DNA of 64,000 nt from Hybos culiciformis. Taxonomy: Eukaryota; Arthropoda; Insecta; Diptera; Hybotidae. The stretch lies in assembly GCA_964007475.1 (NCBI GenBank), contig OZ023273.1:16071922-16135921 (forward strand). The letters run 5' to 3'. Of this stretch, positions 46,605 through 59,768 are shown piece after piece. Within the stretch, counting starts at the first letter, position 1. The number at the start of each line of letters is the position of its first letter. The position numbers and the translations under genes were made by a program. The notes beneath the pieces were generated by a model. The model ran no database searches. It was not told the origin of the DNA and worked only from the letters and a program-made list of their open reading frames with translations.

Positions 46605-47449
46605 CCAGGGTGGAATTATCTAATTTTGTAGCTTTGTGACAATCGATAATTTCAAACACGATGAATTTCTATGGACAATGAAAATTATGCTTCACGTATC
46701 TAATCATAATCGTCATTTTGAAATAAAAAAGTAGTAAAACTCAATAAATATCTTGAAAGGATAACTAGTTTATAAAGTAAACCTAATTTATAAAATATTT
46801 GTAAATGAACGTCGATTTGGCTGAAATTTGGGGAGGAGGTAGATGCGATGACTAAACCTCGAAATCCAACAGGATTTTTCCACGAAACCCCCCGTTTCGG
46901 AAATATGACCCACCAAATTTTTCATATGTTTCATATACAGGAATTTTTTTTTTGCTCCAATTTGCCCTATTTTTGGGGAGGGGGTTGATGAGGTGCCCCG
47001 AATGTCAAAACCTAACAATTTTTTTCGGAACAATCTTATTTGGTATGTATGAAAACTTTGGGGGCCATATTTCCGGAACGGAGGGTTTCCTGAAAAAATC
47101 CTCTTGGACTTGGGGGTTTGGTCCCCGCCTCTACCTCCCCACCAAGTTTCAGCGAAATCGAATCTCAACACTCATCTGCACTTTAGCCAAATTCTCTACA
47201 TTTTTTTTTTTTTTTTTCAAAACGATTAAACGAAAATTCGCGATCTTTTTACGTGAAGCAAAGAAGTCGACATGGGCGCTTTTATGAACGAAGTCGACAA
47301 ATATTTAAAATTTTTTTGGTTAATTTCTCAATAAAATTATGAGAAATTAATTTTCCAGCTTTTAAAATTACATGAAGCAAAAAGTCAACAATTGTTAAAA
47401 TTTGTGACAATTGTCGACCAGTGACAATTGTTATATGATTCCACCCCAG
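46605..47449. mobile_element. ~845-bp inverted-repeat element containing an inner foldback
   Basis: The termini CCAGGGTGGAATTATCTAA and the inverse of CTGGGGTGGAATCATATAA mark the outer ends. Inside, 46803-47180 is a second palindrome whose arms share GATTTGGCTGAAATTTGG-like and GAGGTAGA-like blocks and TTTCGGAAATATG / CATATTTCCGGAA. The inner part is GC-richer. Open frames on both strands here (46788-47171 and 46952-47287) mirror each other because of the palindrome and are not genes. Confidence 0.65.
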
Positions 47450-48106
47450 TTTTAGTTCTCGATTTGGTTCTTTCCGATTGCAAAAAAAAAATTAAGTGCA
47501 AAAGTTAAAACGCAATGTTGTAAACGACCTTCGTCCTTTAATTATGTGGTAACTGTAGGTTTTAAGTTTTTAGTTTTATATTGTAAATTACTATTACTAT
47601 GAAAATATATATTTTTTTTTTAATTCACATTTTCAGGGATTCAAGAACCAAGTGTTTCCTAAAATGTGCCATGTAGGTTATATCTGGGAAAATTCGTGTT
47701 CTCGATATATTCAGTTTTTTTTCTTATTTAACTTCTTCAAAATTTGTGATACCTGTCACAGAAAAAACCTCTAAACCTCTTAAAATACTTGTAGCTTTAC
47801 GATCTTTTGTATTTTTATTTTTTGTACGATTCAGTTTGAGATAAGCTTAATTTGTATCAAAATTAAAAAGATAAAAAAAAATGTTCATTTCATTACTTTA
47901 AATTCTAAATTTATTTGTGACATAAATAACAAAATTACAAATCAATTTCATGAACGGAACTACGCATTTAAAAACGTTTATTACAATTTTATAGTATCAA
48001 TTATAATAGGTAATAAAGATTTCTATCGATGGCTTTTAATTTCTCTGCGCCATCTTAATTTTTGTAATCGTTAATACACCTCGTATCGTGCATATTTTAT
48101 TTTTTT
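47450..48106. other. Spacer downstream of the OPA3 gene
   Basis: No exon was recognised; it presumably includes the 3' untranslated region of the minus-strand OPA3 gene. The minus strand has AATAAA-type signals but I cannot choose among them. Confidence 0.45.
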
Positions 48107-49892
48107 TTATCTGGATCTGCTGGAATAACTGTTGGTAAAAAGTTCATTTTCAATCAGATTTAATGCTCTAAATAAATAACCATGTTTTGGATTGTAATTA
48201 CCCAAATATGTTTGCTTCTTGTCAGTAGAATCCTTTTTATGATCATCATCGGTTTCATTATGATTTTCTTGTTTATTTCCTTTCCGTCTAAACAACGACC
48301 TAGAATCTAAAGAGAAAAAAAACTGTTTGAGATACTTCTCCGATTTGGTAAAAAAAAAAGTTTCTTAGATTTTAGAAAACAATTCACCCAAAATTTTAAT
48401 GAAAATAATAATAAAAATTAAAGTTAAGAAACTTTAATGTCCTCATCTAAGAAAATAATTCTAAATTTTGAAATAAAATTTAAATATTTTTCGATTATTA
48501 TTTTTAAAATGCACTTAATTTTACAAATTCAAATAATAAACTCAAAACAAAAAACGACATTGTTAGCGTCGTAAAACAAATTAGTGTAAACATTACATCC
48601 CACAAAATTTAAATGCTACCAAACAAATTATTTTTAATATAATATATAATTTATTTTTAAATTAATATATTTAACTTATTGATTTGCAAAAAAAGGCCAT
48701 ACCCATTGCTGCTACAGCTCTTGTTATTTCCCTCATTTGTGCATCCTGTTTCTCTAAACGAAGAGTCAATTCTATAATACTTTCTTTTAATCGTTCCTTT
48801 TCTGTTAAAATAGCTTCTTCTTTTTTAGCTTCTTTATTTGATTGCCTAAAATACAATTAGTTATTAGCATAAATTACTTAAATGAAGTTTTATACGTTCT
48901 CCCAATCAGTAAAATTAAAGTACAAAATTCGAGGGAACAAATTTATTAATTTTTAAAACTGAAATTTTGTTTTTTTTTTTAACAGAAGAAAGTTAATCGC
49001 ATTAGATAAAAAAAATTAACAACTCGAAAAAATAATTGTTTTTCTTTATCAACTTTGTGATCATTCAATTATTTAAGAATACTTTAAAATGAGTTATGGG
49101 ACGAATTATTTAAATAATTACATTATTAATTATTGCTGTGATAATAAGAATATAATAATCGTTAGATAATAAAATAAGAATAGGTATAATGAGAAATTTG
49201 ACAATAAGAATTTTTTAATTTATTTAATTTTTATACTATTATTGAGAGATCATATGAAAGTTGTATTTATAATTAATGTTATAGTCAAATCTCCGTGCTG
49301 AAGACACTGATTTACTTAAATTTAAAGGTTTAGTATATAACGAACAAAATAAATAAGTAAATTAATATGTAACATATAAGCGAACAACTTTTTATTTTTC
49401 AAATTTAGCAATAGGGATAACGCATTTAAATTTTTTTTTGATTTTAATCACCTAACATATTCCACAATAAGTAATCCGGCTCCTATTGTAAATATAATGA
49501 ATTCACCTAATAAATTTGCACCTAATTCTATTGCCTTGAATAAAAATATTTAAAAAAAAAACCTTTAATTTTGAAAGAAAAAACATTAGTTTTCCGAAAG
49601 ATTACCATCGCTTCATTTAATTTGGGAATATTTGTTGGTTTACCCAAATTCATTGCCCACATTTTTGTTTTTACTTCAACCCAATTGTATACTAAAAAAA
49701 TATGTTATATATAAGTTTTGGGGAAAAAATATTAAATAAGAAAAACTTACATTGGGCAGGTGGCATACAAATATATGTTCTAAAAAATGGTGTTTTCTTA
49801 GCTCTGTCCTTAATGAGATTGGCGAGTGGCTTAGATATTTGTTTAATAGCTAAAACTCCTAATTTAGCGGCTGGGAAAGCTCCAACTACCAT
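48107..49892 (-). CDS. OPA3: OPA3-like mitochondrial protein, five exons
   Basis: Minus-strand exons 49751-49892, 49606-49691, 49452-49534, 48703-48845 and 48107-48306 join in phase to 217 residues (human 179). The N-terminus [20 protein letters not shown] followed by KPLANLIKD and [12 protein letters not shown] is diagnostic of OPA3. Next come [14 protein letters not shown], then a hydrophobic segment ([19 protein letters not shown]) and a coiled-coil-prone region ([18 protein letters not shown]). Exon 5 adds a lysine/asparagine-rich tail longer than in human. OPA3 is a mitochondrial membrane protein linked in humans to optic atrophy and 3-methylglutaconic aciduria; its biochemical activity is unresolved. 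Confidence 0.94.
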
Positions 49893-51087
49893 TTTGATTT
49901 AACTATTTTGAAATAATAAATACGATTATAAATATATTTGTTTTAGTTATGAATTTTTAGAATAAATATTTTGCATTAATAACTATACCTACTTAATTAA
50001 CATTAAAAAGAGATTGATAGTGAAAAACACTAGAAACTAAATAATTAAAGAAAATATAAAGTTTAATTCCATCTTGAGCTTATATCGTTATATAATGCGA
50101 ATCAATTTAATCATTGACCACAATATTGTGACATGCGAAAATAGAAACCGTAGTTGGATAGATAGCTAGATCTGACAATATATTCATTTCTAATCTTTAG
50201 ATTTAATGATTTATTTTTTAATGGGTTTTTCTGTTCTAGGCATGTGAATTATGTAAAAGAATCTATTTATTAAAATATTATATTTCGGTTATATTCTGCT
50301 TTAATTTTTTTACATATCTAATAATCTCTCTATCTAACATCTACCAATTGAATTAACTGTGACATAATAGGCAGATACAGTAGATCGCCAAGTAGACATT
50401 ATACAGTTAATGAAAACATCTCTTCTGTTTTTAGTTTCATTCATGAAAAAAAAAATGAATTTTTTTTAAGATTAGCGAAAAAACTAAAAGAACTGATATC
50501 TTTGTTTTTTCTTTTTATTCTTATTTTTATTGATTTTTATTTTGGTCAATTTAGGTATTGTAGGCAAGGTAATGCAGGTTATTTCTTATTTCGTTTTTGT
50601 CATTTTTATTCTTCAAACAAACTTAACTTTTTTTTATAACTTATTTCAATTTTAATTAAATTCTTTCGAAAATAAACTTCAATTATTTATAAAAAATACA
50701 TTTAAACTATAATTCTGATATTGAATATGAATTGATTTATTACTTTAAAAAAAAAAATTTATTACTTCAATCACTTTTCTTTTTGTTTACAATTGCAATT
50801 TTGTCACTAATTATTAGTACTGTCAAATTCGACAAACATCTGTTATTTTGTTTGTTTTTTTTTGATAGCGCCGCGTCGTAAACTACGCGCCGACTGTTAT
50901 TAAATCTAAAAATAAAAACCTTTCGTAATTTTTTTAATATTAAAGTTTAAATTAAGTTCAGGTTATAATTTATTTATTGACTAAGATCACAGCATTTAAT
51001 TAACCAACTAGTTAGTTAATTTTAATTAGCTTATTTTATTAATATTGAATTTATTTATTCATGACTAGGTATAAAAATTTAAGTACT
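49893..51087. other. Intergenic DNA upstream of OPA3
   Basis: AT-rich sequence with no recognised exon; it presumably holds the OPA3 promoter near 49893-50100. A GC-rich patch (GCGCCGCGTCG and CGCGCCGAC) lies at about 50868-50893. Confidence 0.45.
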
Positions 51088-51412
51088 AAACACAATTGGG
51101 GCGACAGCGACAACGACAGCGATAGCGACTATCAAAAAAAAATAGAAACCATATATTTGTATGAGAATGAACACAATTGAGACGACTGGCGACAAACGAC
51201 ATTGTCGCCTGGCGACAAATTAGAAATTTTTCTATTTTGTCGCCAGGCGACAACGACAACCATATATTTTTTTATTTATTTTTCTATTTGTTTACTTTTT
51301 TCCTGTATATTTATTTCGTCGCCGTCGCCGTAATTGTGTTCACTCGAGTGATATCGCTGTCGTTGTCGTTGTAGTCGTCGTTGTCGCCGTCGTTGTCGCC
51401 CCAATTGTGTTT
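51088..51412. mobile_element. 325-bp inverted-repeat element with a related element nested inside
   Basis: The outer ends are AAACACAATTGGGGCGACA and the inverse of TTGTCGCCCCAATTGTGTTT, flanked by ACT on both sides (a possible 3-bp target duplication). A second pair with related termini (GAACACAATTGAGACGAC ... AATTGTGTTC) spans 51169-51341, and a CGCCTGGCGAC/GTCGCCAGGCG hairpin is at its heart. GTCGTTGTCGTTG-type repeats fill the right arm. No coding capacity. Confidence 0.75.
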
Positions 51413-52005
51413 ACTCCTTTAAGCTTCAACATTCTAGTATTTGAATTTTCAATAATTATTATCGCTTACAACTGTAGTTGAAATCCAACGGCGCAGCCGG
51501 CTTTAAGTAAACATGACGATTTGACTCTATCCAATACCAACATAAATTAAAAGCCCCCTATTAAAAAAAAAAACAATACATAGACAGCATCTCGTAGGCA
51601 TAAAAATCATAACAAATGTATGAAACCCTATGAGATTTCCTACACAAAAACTAAAGATTAATCTGTAAAATGCGAATAAAAGCAAAAAAATATAATTTAA
51701 TTATTAAATGTGATTTATTACAGGATTAATATTAATTTTTAAGAAAAAAAACCGTATTTGTTTAAATGAAAGTTTCCATAAATCGAGCAAATTCAATCCA
51801 TAAATTTTTTTTCATCCTGGTAATTGGTAAAGTAAATTGAATTTTTTTTTGTTATAATACTAGGCTCTAGGTATACCAAATATAAATAATTTATCTTTAA
51901 TTTTAAATGAATTTTAAAAAAATTCAAATTAATTTAATTAAAGTTTCTATAAAGTAAAAACATAACTCGTGTCGTACCTAGCTCTTATTAGACGTTTTGG
52001 ATAAA
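51413..52005. other. AT-rich spacer, nothing recognised
   Basis: No exon or RNA gene is visible. Confidence 0.45.
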
Positions 52006-52482
52006 GTTCAGCTTACACACAATCCCGATTTCTCTGAAACTTGTTGAAAGAGTAGAGGCAGTAACCAAACATTCAAATCCAAGACATGTTTTACCGACAT
52101 GCTCCCATTTCAGAGAAATGACCCTCCAGAGTTTTTATATATCAGGGACATGTATACATACTACGTCAGGCACATTAAAAATTTTCAATAACGATATCCG
52201 AATCGGGAAACTAAAGTTTCTTAAGGGGGTTGGAAGAGGCGGCTGTCGTCTTCCATTCAGAACTACAAATTTTTATTTAAAAAAACTACATATTATGAAA
52301 AACGAAGAATTTGGTTACTACAATACAAGTAGATACCTACCTAGCATTTGAAAACTTTGCGGATGCATTTCTCTGAAACGAGAGCTTATTGGTAGAAAAT
52401 TTCTGGGATATAAATCTAGGCGGTTTTACTTTCTCACCAAGTTTCGTCCAAATCGGTCTTGTGTACGTCAACTGCACTTACG
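52006..52482. mobile_element. ~480-bp foldback-type element, diverged arms
   Basis: The left arm contains CCGATTTCTCTGAAACTTG and GTAGAGGCAGTAACC, and the right arm contains the inverses CACCAAGTTTCGTCCAAATCGG and GGCGGTTTTAC. The wording of these blocks (GAAACTTGGTG..., GTAGAGGC...) recalls the inner palindrome at 46803-47180, suggesting the two are distant members of one family. Confidence 0.5.
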
Positions 52483-53172
52483 TTCATCTACCTGGGTAGG
52501 TACCCATCTACTTATATAGGTATGCATCTACCTTCTACCTACCCACAAAAAAGTTTTTTTCGTATTATTATTTGATATTAAATTTTTTTATTTATTAATT
52601 ATTTTTGAAAATAAATTTAAATCTTATTTAATTTTATACAAATATTTTCATTTGATTTTTATAACAAAAAAAAAAAAAAAAACGAGTAAAAATCCACCTG
52701 TAGTTAAGAAAAAAAATTGTCCAATGAAGGATTTTTATTTTATTTTGGATGTTAAAAATTATTTTTTTATACTAAACTAATAAAATATTGATTTTTTATT
52801 AATTTATCTTCAATATTATTCCATTTAAATTTTTTTTAAATTTATAAAACTAAACTAAAAATGGCAAAAAAAATTACTGCCGACCAACAAAGCGAACAAA
52901 AATTTGAAAACTAGTGGGAATTTTTTATTTATTATCCCTACGAAAAGTTTTGTTTACTTTCAACTACACGGCTGATAAATCTTAGTGTTGGTGATGCTCT
53001 ATCCGGTATTTTATAATTGCTGTCAATTGCTGTCAATTGTTAAAGTCAAAGTTCCGAATTATTTTGGCGGGAAAATTGGATAGTACAGTACAGACAGAAT
53101 AGATAGTGAATTTATGTGAAATTTAAAATTTAATTCAATAATTAAAAAAGAATTCCGTTTTTTGATAGCAAA
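52483..53172. other. Region upstream of the DNA polymerase alpha B-subunit gene
   Basis: A run of TACCTACC/GTAGGTA-type short repeats at 52485-52545 is followed by AT-rich sequence. The last ~150 bp before the ATG are less AT-rich and probably contain the promoter. Confidence 0.45.
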
Positions 53173-54076
53173 ATGTACAATGAAATATCTGAACAATTTG
53201 AGGAGCTTGGTATTGAACCCTCTAATGAGGTTTTGGAAAAATGTAAGTTTAGTCATATAAATTACCAAATTGAGTAGCTGTAACAATTAGATACATGTTT
53301 GAATTTGTAACTTTTATAAGTTGTATACCTACTTATTCTATAAGAAAAACAAAATTTATTTGACAACTTAATTCTTTCGGGTTGATCTTTAATTTGGGGA
53401 GAAAATCCCACACATTACAAAGATCAAAGATCAAAGAAGAAAGGTGATCTCACTTCAATTTATTTTAAATTTCGATTTCGAGATGTATGTAAGCAGGTAA
53501 ACTAACTAATTAGGTGCCTGAGTGAATGTAATGACAAATTACAAAGGGCTTCCAGATACTTAAAGTTTTACTTTACTATCCAAGCATTTAGGCCAGAGGG
53601 TTTGCCTGTTGAAATATGTGCAAGTAATGCGCTACATTGCTAATTTTCTATCTATACCTACATAACTAGGTACATACCTACCTACCTTCTCACTTACCAT
53701 TTTTTCTATCTAAGAATTTAATTTAATAAATTTCGTTTTAGGTACTGAACTTTGTCTAACCCATAACATTACTGATCCTGTTGAATTCGTTGAATTATGG
53801 GTTGCATACAGTTTAAATCATTTGAATGGCGCCGAACCAACAATTCAATATCTCAGTGATTTTGGGCGAAAAGAATTAGCTATCAAAAAAAAAGATGTAG
53901 CGTATAGCACTAAGGATAAGATGAGCACTAATTCAGACAAAAATTTAGAATATGAAATGAATTCTATACCAATTTATGGTAACATTGGTGATACTGGTGG
54001 TGGTATTTTGTCTAATAATTCTCTGATGGATGTTCAAGAAGATATAATGGATTCTTATAGTTGTAAGACACCAAAG
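53173..54076 (+). CDS. POLA2: DNA polymerase alpha subunit B (POLA2), first two exons only
   Basis: Exons 53173-53242 and 53742-54076 give 135 residues from a clear ATG. The sequence ISEQFEELGIEPSNEVLEKCTELC aligns with the N-terminal helical domain of POLA2, and VQEDIMDSYSCKTPK corresponds to the acidic segment followed by NSYTTPSK in the human protein. The B subunit tethers primase to the polymerase alpha catalytic subunit at replication origins. The phosphodiesterase-like and OB-fold domains, about 450 more residues, are missing. A weak candidate for exon 3 sits at 56180-56239; otherwise the rest lies beyond the right edge or has been lost. Confidence 0.78.
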
Positions 54077-57000
54077 GTAAGCTTGTTTTAATTATTTGTT
54101 GATATAGTACCTACATTCATTAAAACATTTGTAATCGTACTAATGAATCATAAAAAAAAAGACATATCCTAATTTAAAAAAATATTTCTTTATTCATGTA
54201 TTTTATTTGTTTAGTTCAATTTTATGTATTGTATTTTAAACAATCACCTACCTTATTTTATTTAAATAAAAATCTGGTTTTTACATAATAATTTGCTATA
54301 CATACTCATACATAATTTCCGGTACAAAAAAAGTAAAGTTGATCTTACTGGAACTATGATTCAATATGAAAAAATGAGTTTCATTTACTTGAAATTGTAT
54401 TAGCCCTAAAATCAAAACAAAACTGAAAAGCTGATTACACAATTAGGCAGTTTCATTAAAATTTGCTAGAAATCATAACATTTAGACAAGTAAACTTTTG
54501 AAGATGTCGATTTGTGACATTTAAAATTGTTTGATCGAAATTTGTCTTATGCAATGAAATCAAAATGCGTTCTATCCTGATAAATTTAAGAGAGTATAAG
54601 AATCGCTTTCTTTTTAATTCAGCGAAGCATTTGAAATGCAACCGTTCATATGAAGTTGGAATTCAGTTCCTTATCCAAACAAAGATTCAAGTCGTTAGCT
54701 CGTCTACATTCTTCAAATCGAAAAATTGATGATGTGATTTTAATAAGCTCCTAGAAGCGCATTCCAAATGTGCGGTCTCATAATTAAGCTTCATTTGTAA
54801 TTTTTTTATTTAGTAGAATAAAGCCTTATAACCGATATTTCGTTTTAGTGTCAAATTCAATTTAATCATTTTTCCAATTATTAGCGCGTATTGATAAATT
54901 TAAAAAAAATAATTAAAAACTTTTTTTTAAACTTTTAATCCCTCTTTCTGTAATTAGGCGAGAGTAAATTACAATTTAACTTACATTAGGCATGTAAATT
55001 TCAAATTTTATGGCTTAATAGAAGTTTTTTACATTAAATTTATGTCAGATTAGGCACCAAAACCATTAGATTTGATTTTTTTTTTCGTACATGAAGGGAA
55101 AAAATTCAAATGCTCATTATTTTTCAATTGTTTCTTTTTTTTTGACATGATAAGTACAACGAAATATTACAATGTTTTTTTTTTGTTTTTTATTTTTATT
55201 TTCTTGTTTTTTTTTTTTTCTTCATTTTATTTCTTTTTATTTTCTTTTTTGATTGTGTAAATCCTATATTTAATTTTTTATTTTTGTTCACAAAAATAAA
55301 ATCATTCAAATTTTATTTGAAGAAACTGCTGCATTCAATTCCATTCAAATAAAAAAGAACACCTTTGGAAAAATTTCCCCATTGGGTCATTGACATAATA
55401 TATCGGTCGATAATATAGTAATATTCAATGTAACTTAGTATTAGAATATGATAATTTATTTCTTGGTACTTAATATTTAATTTTTTTTTTTTTGCAATCA
55501 CATTTCGTGAAAAAAAATACTGAATTCACGATTTTTTTGTTATTTTTTTTTTTTTTTAATTTTGAATTAAAATTATTGAAACATGATATTTGTGATAATA
55601 ATTTTTTTAAGTTCATTCATTTTTTAAATATAATATTTGAATTTAGGATTATACTTTATTACTTTATTATACTTTATTAATTTTATGTCCACTAATAAGA
55701 CGGTATTTCTATGTAGAGCCTTAGTGAGAAAAATGAACTGTTGCAAAGATACTTGCCTAGCATTTAGCATTCAGCGCTTTTTTACGAAAAAACTTCAAAG
55801 ATTGAAGCTGCATAATACTAACAGTTGGAATAATAGTAGATATATGAAAGTTCTTCAAAATAATACCAAAATAACAAGTTCTTTTTTAATTTTTTTCTCA
55901 GATGTTTTTTAAAATCTGGATTTCCCTTTTGGTGATATTTCCCTAGCACATTTATACTATGGACTCTAGAAAATCAAAATTCAATGGAAAATTAATAAAA
56001 AACGAGTGCTTAAGCTTATTTATCTATTGAAAGTTATACTACATTTTCAATTTTGTAAAAAAAATATGTTGAAATTACAAGATCAAAAAAGTTATTTTCT
56101 TTAATAAAACAAGATTTAAACATTCCACGTAACTTAAATTACTTCCTTCCCTACTAAGCGTAATTATATCTTTTTCTAGGTTCAAATGAATGAAAAAACG
56201 AACGAAAAAGATTCAAATCATGATTTTAAATTTGAAGGTTGATGAACTTTTGGTACTTTTTTTGGTACAAAATTTACAACTTTTTTTTTTTTTTTTTAAA
56301 TTAGATATATATCTACATCTTCATTTAAGGTTTTTTTTTTTTTTTTTGTTAATTACAAAAATTCTTTACCGCAATTTTTGTTTTATCGTTTGTTTTCATA
56401 TTCGAAACAATTTAACTATGAATCAAAGAAAATTTTTTCATGGTTGAAAAAGATAATAACGTTTTCTTATTTTTTTTATTAATTATTAAAAATATATACG
56501 CGTATATAAATTATCAAAAAATTTATTTAATAGAAGAACTAAAAAATTAATGATATTAAATTTTCCAAAATTTTAGCAACAAGATGTTAGATTGATATCA
56601 ATTAGAAATATCCTTTGATGAAAATTGAGACAAAAGACAAGGCATGATATAAAATTTATATAAAATTTCAATATTTCAATCGTCATTTCGATGTTTTTGT
56701 TACTCTACCAATTAACCCTGTTTTCAACCAATAATCCACTTATTTAAGATCTCTTATACTAATCGTTTGATTTTAATTTCGAAACAAACTAATCATTTTT
56801 TTTTTCTTTAATTCGAAGTTATTTGTTCAATTTTTTATATCTTTTGATAATAATTACAAGTATTTAATTTTTTTTTTCTCCTTTAAAATTGATAATTCGA
56901 AAATTTTGATTGTACCGCTTTTAAAACTGTACAAAAAAAAGAACCAACCTATGTTAAGATGCTAATCTACGATAGTTTGTTTTTTATTTATTTATAATAA

Positions 57001-59737
57001 CTATCATGTTTTTTGTTAAAATGAAAAAAAAAAAAAAAATTATTGAAATGTGTCTATGCCGTGTATAATCTTTTTAATGAATCTTTGAAGATGAAGGGAC
57101 GTTTTAAAAAAAAAAATGTATCTGAAATTTAAGTATTTATACTGTAATTATAAAAATATTTTTTAAATTTATGTCGTTGTCAAAAAAAGAAACATTACAA
57201 AATAGTATTGTGTATGTAAGCCTAAATTTTTTGTGCCTTCAATTTGTGAAAAAAAAAAAAAAAATAAAGCAGAGTAGTAAAAAAAACGTAAAAATCGAAG
57301 GATTTAAATTTTTTTTAACAATTCTACCAAATTCAATCTTTGTTAATTATAAATATAAAATTTTTTCTTAATTGGCGAAATTGTGTTTTTAATTTTTTTG
57401 TAAACAACTAAATTATTATTTAATTTAAAGATAATTCGATGTTCGATGTGATATTATAAGTTATTTAATGAATTCTTACGGAGATAACTAAAACTTGATA
57501 TTCATACCAATAATTTATAAAATTGGAAACACAAAAAAAGTCTTAATGAGCTTAAAAAGAAGAAATTGAGGGCATTAACCAACTTTGTAGGAAAAATAGT
57601 TTCCCTCCAGCGAACATTATTCAGAATATTCAGCTCCAAGAATATAAATCAATGACTAATGTCATATAACGCTGTTATCACACTGATACTCTGATATTAA
57701 AAGTATACGTACCTAAATAAATTTTAATAAATTTATTAAAGAACATTCTATTTTTTATTTTCTTTTATTTTTATTCATTTTCAATTCCAGAAATAGAGGA
57801 ATTCATCTTTTTTTTTTTCATTATTATGTCATTCTTTATATGCTTGTTTTTTTTTTGTCCCAAGTCAACCCATTAGTTATGTGAAAAGTAATTTTTTCTA
57901 GAAACATTTAAACTAAACTCAATTGTTTAACTATTTGTTCAATAAAATATACGACATAATTTGTTCCTTTATATGTTGTTAACAACTGTAATATTGAAAG
58001 AATAACATCTCGTTGAATTGTAAAAATTTTGTAATAATAATTTTAAATTCAAAAGATAACAATAGTTCAAATTTAAATAAGGATATGAATCAAAAATATT
58101 ACATAAAAATGTTAGTTAAAGTGTACCTACCATCTTGTTTCTGTTGGCTTTCGTTGTTATAGTTTTCAACAACTAGCTTAACTTGTTTGAAAAGAAAAAA
58201 TAGTATGTAACGTATGCAAAATCGGTAAAAACTTTAAAGTAACTACTTTCGAGATCCTAAATTTCAACAATTTTTTTTAAATATCGTTGTTTCAATCTAT
58301 TTAACAATTTTAAATAACTAGAATCGAATCGTATTTTTTACAAATATCGCTACATATGGACCTACTAAATCCTTAATAGAAATTTTTTGCAAATTAACAA
58401 TTTATTTTACTATTATCATCGTACAAAAATAGGTTGGTTATTGGTTTAGTTATACAGAACACGTAGGCGTATTGTAATTGTATATATGACCTTGAGGACA
58501 TTGGAAATAAGATCTAATGATGTTTGCAATTTCATTCCTAAATTAAAGTGTCTGGTCCAAGCGGAATTTCTTAAAGAAGTGTTTATTAGATTCATCTTCT
58601 TCAAAGAATCTGCTAAAAATGTTAAGTTAAAAAAAAACGTTGCCAAATTCTTATACAAAAAAGTTTATTATCCTCCCTTTCAAGATATTGTAAATTTATA
58701 GAGAGAAAACTATAATATATTAGTATTTTTATATAAATATAAAATTGAATTAAATAACAACAAAGAAATTAGAATAAAAAATTTTAACTATTGAAACTTC
58801 CAAGTTTTCATTTTTGTATTCCCACGGTTTTTTTTCTTCTTTATATTTATAGTTTACTATCAAGATTATGCTCTGGTTTAAAAAAAGCAAAAACATTTTT
58901 ATTCCACCACTTTAAAGAGTACGGAATAGATAATATGTACATATTTTATGTATATTATATGCTTATTTATTGTGCAATTTCTTTAAAAGTACTTCTAAGA
59001 AAAACTAATTCACTCTAAAATTTTTTTTTTTTGATAATATTAGTTTTGATTTGAATGCTATGCCCAGATTTAATTGTAAAAATTGAGTAGATTCGAATAA
59101 TTAGTTTTGTTAAGTAAGGTTTCTCCTAATATTTTAGCATTCCATTTTCATGTATTAAAATTAAACGAATTAAAGTCCTGATCAAGTTTTAAAAAATAAA
59201 TGTATGAACAATTTAAATTTAATAACACATTTATGAGCTATTCTCAAGTCTCTAAGAGTGAATCTATTTAAAATTGCAAGTTTTTTTTTAAATATTTTTC
59301 AAATATTTTTTTTGCGCGTAGTCCATTAATGCACTCACAACTGCATGTAAGGTAACACGCATGATTTATGTCTATTATGTTCTTTTTATGAGTTGGCTAT
59401 TTTTTCGGTACATGTTAGAAAAACAAAATCCAAAATTTTCTTCAAAATATTTGGTGTTCAGAATTTAAAAAAAAATCTCATTTTTAAGTATATTTTAAAG
59501 ATAACAATGAGTTATGAAAATTTTTTCTTTGTCGACAATGTAGTGAAATGTTAATTTCTTTTAACATTGCGGAAATAATATAATTTTTTTTTAACATAGT
59601 CATTACCCACTGTGATTTCAATGAATTTATACATTCATATGTACCTTTACACTATATCAATGTACATAAAGAGAATCTTTTTCTATTTACTAAAAAAATA
59701 GATAGTTTTTGACTTTGAGGTACCAAAAATTAAAATT

Positions 59738-59768
59738 ATATTATATATATATATATATATACATATAT
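59738..59768. repeat. (TA)n microsatellite
   Basis: A run of about fourteen TA dinucleotides, interrupted once near its right end. Confidence 0.85.

Noticed and set aside
46788..47287. Overlapping frames on both strands (127 and 111 codons)
   Set aside because: They are mirror images produced by the inner palindrome of a repeat element.
49702..49902. 66-codon plus-strand frame
   Set aside because: It is antisense to OPA3 exon 1, which is clearly coding on the minus strand.
55072..55260. Phe-rich hydrophobic frame suggesting a membrane protein
   Set aside because: It is produced by poly-T runs.
55690..55912. Possible POLA2 exon (SLSEKNELLQRYLPSI after an AG)
   Set aside because: The frame hits a stop after about 16 codons and no donor precedes it.
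58446..58701. Paired plus- and minus-strand frames of about 70 codons
   Set aside because: Neither translation resembles a known family and there is no supporting splice or start context.
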